A stretch of DNA of 46,976 nucleotides from Nocardia arizonensis. Its GTDB lineage: Bacteria > Actinomycetota > Actinomycetes > Mycobacteriales > Mycobacteriaceae. Position 1 is the first letter of the stretch. Each line of letters starts with the position of its first letter. A model generated the notes under the pieces. That model searched no databases. It saw only the letters and a list, made by a program, of their open reading frames with translations, and had not been told where the DNA came from. The translations under genes were made by a program, and so were the position numbers. This document shows, piece after piece, positions 25,485-33,038 of this stretch. The stretch is taken from NCBI RefSeq assembly GCF_001310275.1, contig NZ_LGYZ01000090.1:1-46976 (forward strand). The letters run 5' to 3'.

Positions 25485-25715
25485 CTATCGATCGGTTCGT
25501 CGCCGGTAGGCGATCGCGCCCGAGGGACACGACTCCACCGCATCCCTGATCAGCTCGATCGAATCCGCGTCGTCGGCGGCTTCGATCGTCGCGAAATCCG
25601 CGACCACGTACCCCGCGTCGTCGACGCTGAAGAAGTCCGCCGCCCTGATCAGACACAGGCCCGAACCGATACAGCGCTCGCGGGTGACCTCGATTTGTTG
25701 TGCGTTGGTTTCCAT
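25485..25715 (-). CDS. [3Fe-4S] ferredoxin, P450 redox partner
   Basis: A 76-residue acidic ferredoxin with three cysteines at 15, 21 and 63 (RCIGSGLCLIRAADFFSVDDAGYV and ESCPSGAI). The C-x5-C...CP pattern without the fourth Cys indicates a 3Fe-4S cluster. Such ferredoxins pass single electrons from a reductase to bacterial cytochromes P450. It lies 5 bases after the P450 stop at 25721 and so probably serves that enzyme, and maybe the second P450 at 30962-32200. No ferredoxin reductase is encoded in the operon; a housekeeping one must be used. Confidence 0.94.
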   Translation of the reverse strand: METNAQQIEVTRERCIGSGLCLIRAADFFSVDDAGYVVADFATIEAADDADSIELIRDAVESCPSGAIAYRRRTDR

Positions 25716-25720
25716 CGGTC

Positions 25721-27118
25721 CTACCGCCTGGTGAACACGAACTCGAGGTTTCTGGGGGACAGCGTGATGTTCCCGTTCATCGCGGGCGCCGACCCACGGG
25801 CCAGGGATACGTTCCATTCGGACAACAGCATGGCGATGCAGTACATCGATTCGATGGTCGCCACGGTCTCCCCGAGGCACCGGTACGCGCCGAAACCGAA
25901 GGGCATGTATGCCTTCGGCGTCACCTCGGATGTGTTCTCCTCCGACCAGCGCTGCGGATCGAACTCGTCGGCGTGGCTGAACCAGTCCTCGTTTCGCTGC
26001 TGGCCGTAGTGCGAGTAGAGGATCGTCGCTCCCGCGGGGATACGGAATCCTCCGAGGACGAGATCGCGCTTCGCCTGCCGGGACAACAGGTACGACGACG
26101 GATAGAGTCGCAACGACTCCATCAGACACCGTTTGATGGTGGGCAGATCGTTGCGCCCGATCTGAAGGTCGTATATGCCGCCGTCGGCGCCACCGAATTC
26201 GGCTATCTCCGAACGGCACACCTCCGCCCATCGGGGATGGCGTGCGAGCTCGTAGACACACCAGGTGATCGTGTTCGCGGTCGTCTCGGTGGAGGCGAAG
26301 AGGATCGTCACCGCCTGATCGCGAATTTCTTGCCGCGACATCGCCTCACCGGTCTCCGGATCGCGCGCGGTCACCAGTGTGTCCAGCAGATCATGCGCTC
26401 GGCCGGTGGGTCCGTGGGCCATCCGCTTGTCGATGACGTCGAAGACATAGTCGTCGAATGCGCCGAGAAGCCGCTTGAAATCTCGGTTCGACTTCGTCGG
26501 GAGGTATTTGTACATTCCCGTCACGTCGAGAGCGTGAATCGCGGCATTCCGCACGAACACTGGGATACCCTGGCGGATCAGCTCGAGTTTGTCCGCCGGC
26601 ACGTCCTCGCCGAAAAGCGAAGAGGCGCTGATATCGCAACCAACCGCGAGCAGCGGCTCCATGATGTCGTGCGGGGTCCCCTCGGGCAAGGTCGAAACGA
26701 AGTCGGCCATGATCCGCCGCATGATCGGCATCTGAATCTCCAACCGCCGCTGGGTGAACGACGGGAGGAGCACGCGACGCTGTTTACGGTGCAAATCGCC
26801 GGACGTGGTGACGACGCCATTTCCGACGATATTCCGCATCTTCTCGAAGTGCACACCGCGCACGAAATCCGAGGCGTCGGATACCAGCACCTCCGCCAGG
26901 AGTGCGTAGTCATTGACGAAGTACGCCGTATGCGGGCCGAGGAGTACTTTGCACACTGGTCCCTGTGTGCTCGCCCGGTCGATGAGGTCGAACCGGGATC
27001 GCGCGATCATCGGGATATGTCCGACCAGCGGCAGCGCGCCGGGCATGGTCGGCGCCTCGCGGCCGACCACGGCATCGTCGCTGGTATCCGTGCGGGGCTT
27101 ATCGGTTAATGTGGTCAT
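25721..27118 (-). CDS. Cytochrome P450, downstream tailoring enzyme
   Basis: A 465-residue P450. Visible: N-terminal proline-rich PGALPLVGHIP, I-helix FASTETTANTITW (oxygen-activating Thr), ExxR in MESLRLYPSSYLLSR, PERF-like FDPQRW, and heme loop PFGFGAYRCLGE with Cys414. The longer N-terminus and the LPLVGH opening resemble terpene-oxidising P450s of actinobacteria such as the pentalenene oxygenase class. It has no membrane anchor. It should hydroxylate or epoxidise the cyclised diterpene. ATG start is 59 bases after the class I cyclase stop and immediately upstream of its likely ferredoxin. Confidence 0.95.
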   Translation of the reverse strand: MTTLTDKPRTDTSDDAVVGREAPTMPGALPLVGHIPMIARSRFDLIDRASTQGPVCKVLLGPHTAYFVNDYALLAEVLVSDASDFVRGVHFEKMRNIVGNGVVTTSGDLHRKQRRVLLPSFTQRRLEIQMPIMRRIMADFVSTLPEGTPHDIMEPLLAVGCDISASSLFGEDVPADKLELIRQGIPVFVRNAAIHALDVTGMYKYLPTKSNRDFKRLLGAFDDYVFDVIDKRMAHGPTGRAHDLLDTLVTARDPETGEAMSRQEIRDQAVTILFASTETTANTITWCVYELARHPRWAEVCRSEIAEFGGADGGIYDLQIGRNDLPTIKRCLMESLRLYPSSYLLSRQAKRDLVLGGFRIPAGATILYSHYGQQRNEDWFSHADEFDPQRWSEENTSEVTPKAYMPFGFGAYRCLGETVATIESMYCIAMLLSEWNVSLARGSAPAMNGNITLSPRNLEFVFTRR

Positions 27119-27177
27119 GACACTTCTGTCCTCTCGTCCACGGTCATCAATTCACGGCTACGTTTCGGGGTCATCGG

Positions 27178-28146
27178 TCACACGTCGTATCGCGATGTCT
27201 GCTCGGGCCACCGCGCCGCCGCCGCGAGAAGCGGTTTGTGCACGTCGAATTGCGCGAGGATTTCCGCGCCCCGCGTTCGGGGCGACACATCGTTCTCGAT
27301 GGCGTTTTCGATGCTCGTGAAATCAGCGATCGCCTGTTCGCTGAGTTGCGCGACCCGTGTGAGTGCGTCGGATTCACTCAGCGCTTCCGTGTGCATCAGC
27401 AGTCCGACGGCATTCGAGGCGTCGACATGCTGCTTCTCCCGGTGCCACGAGTAATAGTCGTTGGCCAAAGCACCGAAGCGGCATACTATCTCGTCGATGC
27501 ATCCGATAATCGGATCGTCGTCCTCGATGACCATCTGCGGCGATCCGTTGAAACACCTGTCGAGCAGCACCTGCACGTTCATTGTCGAGTAGAGCCGCCG
27601 CACCGCGAGATAGGAATGCAGTGAGAATCCCAGGTCCTTGGGATTCAACTTGCGCTCCCAATGCATGCCGAGAAAAGAATTCTTGATTTCCCGGACGATA
27701 CGGGCCGTCGCGGGGGCGCCCGCGACGCGATGGATGGCCTGGATCGTCGCGCCGAGCAACCCGGCGAACGGATCGTCATCCTCGCGCTGCAACGCTCGAG
27801 CGTCGTGTGCTCCGCGTTCGATGAGATGCAGCGCTCGCTCGACCTGACCCGGTGTGTACGCCGCCGTTCCGACGTTGTCCCACCGATCGTCGTTCACGAT
27901 CAGCGTCGCTATCCACAGAGCGCCCGCGAGCAATGTGTCCTCGTCGACGGCGGGATAGACCATCGCCGCCGCACCGACGATATTGACCGCGGACCCCAGC
28001 ACGTGCGCGCCGTCATGCCCGTTCAGCCCCAAGCGGCCGATTATGTCCTGGTACAGCTCGGCGGTGCGCGCGCTGTTGGGATTCGGATCGAAGTGGTAGG
28101 GACACGCTCGAGCGGGGGTCAAGGCGTCATTGTCGACAACGGTCAT
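27178..28146 (-). CDS. Class I diterpene synthase (terpentetriene-synthase-like)
   Basis: A 322-residue single-domain class I terpene synthase. The metal motif DDRWD is at residues 86-90 and the second triad NDYYSWHRE (NDxxSxxxE) at 229-237; both are intact, so ionisation of an allylic diphosphate is expected. The N-terminus NPNSARTAELYQDIIGRLGL, the core NIVGAAAMVYP, YSTMNVQVLLDR and the C-terminus HKPLLAAAARWPEQTSRYDV match, from memory, terpentetriene synthase (Cyc2) of the Kitasatospora griseola terpentecin cluster. It would convert the bicyclic diphosphate made by the upstream class II enzyme to a hydrocarbon. ATG overlaps the class II stop by 4 bases. Product identity is inferred. Confidence 0.93.
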   Translation of the reverse strand: MTVVDNDALTPARACPYHFDPNPNSARTAELYQDIIGRLGLNGHDGAHVLGSAVNIVGAAAMVYPAVDEDTLLAGALWIATLIVNDDRWDNVGTAAYTPGQVERALHLIERGAHDARALQREDDDPFAGLLGATIQAIHRVAGAPATARIVREIKNSFLGMHWERKLNPKDLGFSLHSYLAVRRLYSTMNVQVLLDRCFNGSPQMVIEDDDPIIGCIDEIVCRFGALANDYYSWHREKQHVDASNAVGLLMHTEALSESDALTRVAQLSEQAIADFTSIENAIENDVSPRTRGAEILAQFDVHKPLLAAAARWPEQTSRYDV

Positions 28147-29735
28147 GCGGATCTCGCCTCCATTCGCGCGTATCTGTCGGCGACGGCGATGCCCGCGAGG
28201 ATGGCGGCGCGGATCACACGCCGCGGCGCGTACAGGTCCTTTCCCATCCAGAGCGCGGGGAAGTCGCTCGACGGTTCGGCGACCAAGTGCTCGGTCGACC
28301 GCTGGATCGCGGAACGGACCTTCGTCACGTAGACGCTGTCGGACGAGAGGCTCCGCAGAAAGACGTCGAGTGCGAGCACCGCGTACGCCGTCTCCTCCGC
28401 GGTACCCTCCTGCCCCATCCCCCAACTGCCGTCGGGTTTTTGGGTGGACAACATCCATTCGATCGCGGTGAGCAGTGCGATATCCGATTCGGGATCCGAG
28501 CCGAACGTCATGGCGGCGACGATGGCGCGAACACATTCTCCCGTCGCGTAATACGGCGAGATGCACCACTTGTCGAACCAGTAGCCGTCGGTGTGTTGTT
28601 TTTCGACCAGCCATCGACGGGCGCTTCTTCCGATATCGCCGATCCGATCGTCGGACATGGTGGCCGACATCAGCGAAAGGCATTCGAGGGCATGCGCGTT
28701 GGTGGTCTCCGAGTAGGTGCGCTCATAGCTGTAGGTACGGAAGTGGGTTCCGGTCCAAAATCGCAGCAGCGGTTCGAGGGGTAGCGCGCGGTGGGTTCCG
28801 TGTGTCGCGATGATCGCGAAGGACGTGTCGTCCGCGTCCGTCGGCAGACCGTCACCGCCACCGATACCGGTCTCTCGGTCGTACTCCCTGTCGATCTCGT
28901 CCAGCAACGATTCCGGGACCTCGGCGGCGAAACCGGCACGCGCGGCGAAGATCAACACCCACAGCATCTCGAAGTAACGCATCGAGGCGCCCATCGGAAC
29001 ACCGCTGTCGATGGCCTTGTCCACCTCTCCCAGGTAATTCGTCACGTGGAGATCGTCGGATTCCGCTTCTTTCTGCCAGAGAGCCGTCGCCGCGGGCGAG
29101 CAACCCACGACACCGCCGTCCGGCGTGATGCGCCGCGCCGCAGCGGGACCTATCGGCTCGAGCGCTTCGATGATGTGCCAGACCTTCTTCGGGAGTTCCG
29201 CTCCCTCGCTGACGTAGGACCGCAATACGGCGAACTTCTCCTGTTCGCCCACCTGCCTTCGGTCACTGGCCGCAAGGAAGGCGTCGACGGCATCAGCGAC
29301 CTCCCGGTCGGACGGTGACTCGCGTTGTCGCCGAATGGATTCGACGAGACTCGGCACCAGGATCTCGGAGGCGACGGTATCGGGCAGGTCGAGTTCGGCG
29401 GACTCCGATGTGAAGGCGTCGGTCAGCCAGCGCAACCCGGCCAGCAGTGCGCGCCGCCGGACCTCGGCATCCTCCACCGCGGTCCGCTCGTGATACGCGA
29501 GCAGTGCGGTGGCGGCGCCCAATGTCGGGACAAGGGCGTAACCCGCTGTCCCCCACGATCCGTCGGCCTGCCGGCTACCGAGGATGAAACGTATGCCGGG
29601 CTCGGACACACTCGGCCGATGGATTATGTATTGTGCGGTTTCGTACGGTGACGGACTGAAATCGACCTGTCGGCTGTTCGTGAGTTCGCCGAACAGAGTT
29701 CGGAGTCCGTACTTGACGCGATCGTGCAGCAACAT
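28143..29735 (-). CDS. Class II diterpene cyclase (terpentedienyl-diphosphate-synthase-like)
   Basis: A 530-residue beta-gamma didomain cyclase that protonates GGPP and forms a bicyclic diphosphate. The acid motif DADD (DxDD) is at residues 300-303 in GLPTDADDTSFA. No DDxxD is present, so ionisation is left to the class I partner. Segments DFSPSPYET, YALVPTLGA, LPDTVASEILVPSL, GVPMGASMRYFEMLWVL, ETTNAHALE, FDKWCISPYY and ALWMGKDLYAPRR closely follow what I recall of terpentedienyl-diphosphate synthase (Cyc1) from Kitasatospora griseola, so a clerodane skeleton is the best guess. Halimadienyl types (Rv3377c) are the alternative. AGGAAC precedes the ATG. Confidence 0.93.
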   Translation of the reverse strand: MLLHDRVKYGLRTLFGELTNSRQVDFSPSPYETAQYIIHRPSVSEPGIRFILGSRQADGSWGTAGYALVPTLGAATALLAYHERTAVEDAEVRRRALLAGLRWLTDAFTSESAELDLPDTVASEILVPSLVESIRRQRESPSDREVADAVDAFLAASDRRQVGEQEKFAVLRSYVSEGAELPKKVWHIIEALEPIGPAAARRITPDGGVVGCSPAATALWQKEAESDDLHVTNYLGEVDKAIDSGVPMGASMRYFEMLWVLIFAARAGFAAEVPESLLDEIDREYDRETGIGGGDGLPTDADDTSFAIIATHGTHRALPLEPLLRFWTGTHFRTYSYERTYSETTNAHALECLSLMSATMSDDRIGDIGRSARRWLVEKQHTDGYWFDKWCISPYYATGECVRAIVAAMTFGSDPESDIALLTAIEWMLSTQKPDGSWGMGQEGTAEETAYAVLALDVFLRSLSSDSVYVTKVRSAIQRSTEHLVAEPSSDFPALWMGKDLYAPRRVIRAAILAGIAVADRYARMEARSA

Positions 29736-29816
29736 TCCCAGTTCCTATTGTCGATCTCGGTGGCAGGCGGCGGGATCTGGTTGTTCGGCCTGCGAGCGGT
29801 GATAGAGGGCGACCGC

Positions 29817-30923
29817 CTACGCCGCGGCGAGTGTGGACGCGTGCGTCTCCGCACTGGCGAAAATGCGATTGCAGTACGCGTGCATCCGGTTCTTCACCTC
29901 GGTCGGCACGTCCAGTGTGTCGACCGCTCGCGACGCGAGCCTGGTCTCGTGCTTGATCCGATCGACCACGTGCTGAACCGCGCCGGTCTTCAGCATCAGA
30001 CCGCGAACGGCGTCGACTTCGTCCGGGGACAGCTTTTCGTCGCCGGGACGGGTGATGATGTCGGTGATGCCACGATCCTCGTCGGAGGCGTTGGCCAGCA
30101 TGTATCGCAGCAGCTCGGTGGGTTTGCAGACCTCGATGTCCGAACTGGAGGACTTGCCGGACTCCTCCCCGCACAGAAAGGAGCCGAGCAGGTCGTCGTT
30201 GAGTTGGAACGCCGCACCGAGATGGGTGCCGACCTCGCGGCACCGATCGAAGGCGACCGATTCATGTCCGAACAGTGCCGCACCGATCTGCATCGGGCGA
30301 ACGAACGTGTACCTCGCGGTCTTCAATTCGACTATGCGACTTGTGATATCAGGGGTCAGCAGCGGCGAGCGCTCATATCGAACGTCCAATGCCTGGCCCG
30401 TCACTATCTCCATCTTCATCATGTCGAACACTCGTCGCGCCGCGGCTTTCACGTCCGCACCGAAGCCCGCGGTGGACTCGGTGAACAGCCAATCGGCCCA
30501 GGCCAGCACCAAGTCTCCGGCCAAGATCGCGAGGCTCTCGGCTCGACTCTCCGGATCGAGCGACGTCGACTCGAGTGAGAGCCGCCCACGGATCGCGACA
30601 TGCAGGCTCGGACGTCCCCGGCGTGTTTCGGACTTGTCCATGATGTCGTCGTGTATGAGCGCGAATGAATGGAACAGCTCCAAAGACGCTGCGACACCAA
30701 GTAACTCGTCGGAGATTTCGACGTCTGGGTCGTGCGTCGCACCGTAGAGGCAGTACACCGGCCTGATCCGCTTTCCCGGGGCGGTAATCTGATCGATGAT
30801 CAGACGGTCCAGCTCACAGGGCAATTCAGTGTCCATCATGTGCCACGCCTGTCGCGAGAAACGTCCTACGCTCTCATCGATCTCGGCGATCAAACGCGAT
30901 TCCGGTACATCTGCGATACGCAT
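29817..30923 (-). CDS. Geranylgeranyl diphosphate synthase (polyprenyl synthetase family)
   Basis: A 368-residue all-helical prenyltransferase that joins IPP to allylic diphosphates. Motifs: GKRIRP near residue 50, first Asp-rich motif HDDIMDKSETRRGRPSLH (Asp92, Asp93, Asp96) and second region AAFQLNDDLLGSF. Residues 4-5 before the first motif (FALIHDD, with Ala and Leu) are small enough for C20, which fits a class II diterpene cyclase next door. ATG 30923 has AGGGGAA upstream; the longer open frame to 31040 overlaps the P450 gene. It supplies GGPP to the cyclase 81 bases downstream. Confidence 0.93.
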   Translation of the reverse strand: MRIADVPESRLIAEIDESVGRFSRQAWHMMDTELPCELDRLIIDQITAPGKRIRPVYCLYGATHDPDVEISDELLGVAASLELFHSFALIHDDIMDKSETRRGRPSLHVAIRGRLSLESTSLDPESRAESLAILAGDLVLAWADWLFTESTAGFGADVKAAARRVFDMMKMEIVTGQALDVRYERSPLLTPDITSRIVELKTARYTFVRPMQIGAALFGHESVAFDRCREVGTHLGAAFQLNDDLLGSFLCGEESGKSSSSDIEVCKPTELLRYMLANASDEDRGITDIITRPGDEKLSPDEVDAVRGLMLKTGAVQHVVDRIKHETRLASRAVDTLDVPTEVKNRMHAYCNRIFASAETHASTLAAA

Positions 30924-30961
30924 TCGTATTCCCCTGGCCGCTCGCCGCGCAGGACGCGGAC

Positions 30962-32200
30962 TCAGCCCCGCGCCGACGGTGCCGTCAGGTGGATCGGCAA
31001 TTCCTTCAGTCGCCGACTGATGAGGAAGGTCGGCTGCCAATCGGGCTCGTCATAGGCGGGCCGCACATCCGGGAATCTGGCGAGGAGAATACGGAAGAAC
31101 TCGTCGCCCTCCATACGGGCCAATGCCGCACCGAGGCAGTGGAACAGGCCGGTGGCGAATGCGATGTGCGGATTCGGCGATCGCGTGACGTCGAACGTCT
31201 CGGGATCGCTGAACACCTGGGTGTCCCGGTTCGCCGCGTTCAGCGCGAGCAGGAACTGCTGCCCCGCGGAGAACTCGTGCCCGGCCACGGCTACGGGCTC
31301 CTCGCTGACGCGGGAGATCACCGACGCCGGTCCCGCCATGCGCAGCATCTCCTCCACGGCGCCGGGCGTGAGTTCCGGATCGGACTTCAGCAATTCCATC
31401 TGATCAGGGTTCTCGAACAGCTGAACGAGGCCGTTCGTGATCAAACCCCCGGTCGTCTCGTGCCCGGAGAACAGCAGCATGACGCAGTTGGAGAGGATCT
31501 CGGACTCGTCGACGACGCCTTCGCTCTCGGCCTTGGCGAACATGCTGATCAGGTCGTCGCGTGGTGCGGCCCGGCGCTCTCTCAGCAACTCGAGCATATA
31601 GTCCTGCATCTCGAGCAGGCTGGTCTGACAGCTGCTCAAACGATCGAAACTGACGATCTCCGCGATTGCGGAGATGTCGGCCGACCATGCGAGCAACTGT
31701 TCCTTGTTGTCCGTCGGAACGCCGAGCATCTCGGAGATGACGGCCGCGGGCAGCGGATAGGCGATGGTCGACACCAGGTCGACGACCGGCAATCGCTCAG
31801 CGGCGTCCAGCATCTCGTTGGTGATCTCGCGCACCCGCGGCCGGAAGGACTCGACCACGCCCGGGGTGAAGAAGTGCCGCAGCAACCGGATGAAACGCTG
31901 ATGATCGTCGGGTTTGGTGTGACCCATCCACTTGTCCACCGCGGTGCGCAGGGGAAGCAGTTCCTGCTGCTGATCCGGCGGGAGCAGGCGCATACCTTGT
32001 GTGAGGTTCGCCGGTCCCATCCTCCGGTCCTTCAGGACACCGACTATGTCGCCGTGCCTGGTCAGCAGTGCCGCGTTCAGCTCGGGAACCCAGGCAATCG
32101 GGGATTGTTCCCGCAGCCGGCGAAGTTGATCCATGGCATCCACATATTTCATGGGAGACATGAGATTGTATTGCGGGAAAGCGGTTTCGGTGCCGGTCAT
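30962..32200 (-). CDS. Cytochrome P450, first gene of the diterpenoid operon
   Basis: A 412-residue soluble bacterial P450. I-helix LLFSGHETTGGLITNGL (acid-alcohol pair replaced by His-Glu-Thr-Thr), ExxR as EEMLRMAGP, and heme loop FATGLFHCLGAALAR with Cys355. Length and motifs are typical of actinobacterial biosynthetic CYPs. It differs from the second P450 of the operon, so each probably does a separate oxidation of the diterpene. AAGGAG lies about 15 bases before the ATG. It heads the operon after an 840-base spacer from gyrB that must carry the promoter. Confidence 0.95.
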   Translation of the reverse strand: MTGTETAFPQYNLMSPMKYVDAMDQLRRLREQSPIAWVPELNAALLTRHGDIVGVLKDRRMGPANLTQGMRLLPPDQQQELLPLRTAVDKWMGHTKPDDHQRFIRLLRHFFTPGVVESFRPRVREITNEMLDAAERLPVVDLVSTIAYPLPAAVISEMLGVPTDNKEQLLAWSADISAIAEIVSFDRLSSCQTSLLEMQDYMLELLRERRAAPRDDLISMFAKAESEGVVDESEILSNCVMLLFSGHETTGGLITNGLVQLFENPDQMELLKSDPELTPGAVEEMLRMAGPASVISRVSEEPVAVAGHEFSAGQQFLLALNAANRDTQVFSDPETFDVTRSPNPHIAFATGLFHCLGAALARMEGDEFFRILLARFPDVRPAYDEPDWQPTFLISRRLKELPIHLTAPSARG

Positions 32201-32966
32201 TGGAGTCGCTTCTCCTTCTTCCGTTCCGAATGGCTCGTAATATCGCCGCGGAGAGCGGTTTCAGGGGAGTACGGGTAAACCCGTAAATCGGCTTTGTGCG
32301 GCAATGCACACTGACACGAGACGCTTCACAGAACGAAGCGAGTCTCCCCCTGCGGGAATTCTCCCCGCGAAAAAATTTGAGCCACTCGGAGATTCCGCGT
32401 CAGCGCGGACCGGATATTGCTGTCTCATTGATGGAAGCGCACAGACCGGTCGTTGTCAACAAGGGTCCGAAGCGGGTCCGTCCGCGCAACCACACCGCAA
32501 GGCCACCACACGATCCCGCGAATGAGCAGGTCAGACGTGCTCGGTTCGCACATTCTCGGACGCGCGGATCTCGCGCTGATCGAGTTCAGTAAACTTGGGG
32601 ACCGACTGGTCTCTCGAAATATTCACACATAACGACCGGTCCGAATTCTCCCAGCACCGCCAGAGTTTGCGGTCATATCGCGGACCGTTTGCCGGGCAAG
32701 GGAATACACATGACGGATAGTCGATGTTCAAGCGCTGAGCTACCTCCGCACGCGATACACCGATCTACCGCGAAATCAGAATCTTGAAATTCGACACGCC
32801 CACAACGTTTTTCGTGTAGTGTCCAACTCCTACACCACACCCCGCCGGCCTATGCGGCCGAAAACGGTTCCGTAGCTCGATCTTTCGACACGCAGCACGG
32901 ACCCCCGCGTCGAATCCGTACAGGGTAGGCCGCCGACCCCCACTGTGCTCCAACATATTCGCCGCC
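32201..32966 (-). promoter_or_regulatory. Long upstream region of the diterpenoid operon
   Basis: About 770 bases, clearly less GC-rich than the flanking genes, between the gyrB stem-loop and the first P450. No protein is recognised; a 66-codon leftward frame at 32531-32731 has no family features. Visible elements on the minus strand: a TTGACA at about 32455-32460, without a convincing -10; an inverted pair GTGTAG/CTACAC near 32815-32836; and a perfect palindrome at 32267-32282. The length suggests regulation by a factor encoded elsewhere, as the operon holds no regulator. Confidence 0.5.
32267..32282. promoter_or_regulatory. 16-bp palindrome, candidate operator of the diterpenoid operon
   Basis: The sequence TACGGGTAAACCCGTA has 7-base arms around AA, each arm exactly complementary. 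It ends 66 bases before the first P450 start codon, a usual place for a repressor or activator site. The binding protein is unknown. Confidence 0.5.
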
Positions 32967-33002
32967 ACCATCGGCGCCGCCGAACCCGGCGGCACCGATG
33001 GT
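32967..33002 (-). terminator. Stem-loop downstream of gyrB
   Basis: Arms ACCATCGGCGCCGCCG (32967-32982) and CGGCGGCACCGATGGT (32987-33002) pair over 16 bases with one mismatch and a 4-base loop. It lies 36 bases after the gyrB stop. It should separate gyrB transcription from the diterpenoid operon. Confidence 0.75.
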
Positions 33003-33038
33003 GGTCACTCGATACGACAACCTGCTGAAGACAACGAA

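Noticed and set aside
32531..32731. 66-codon leftward frame in the operon upstream region
   Set aside because: No family resemblance, no ribosome-binding site, and composition does not differ from the surrounding non-coding DNA.
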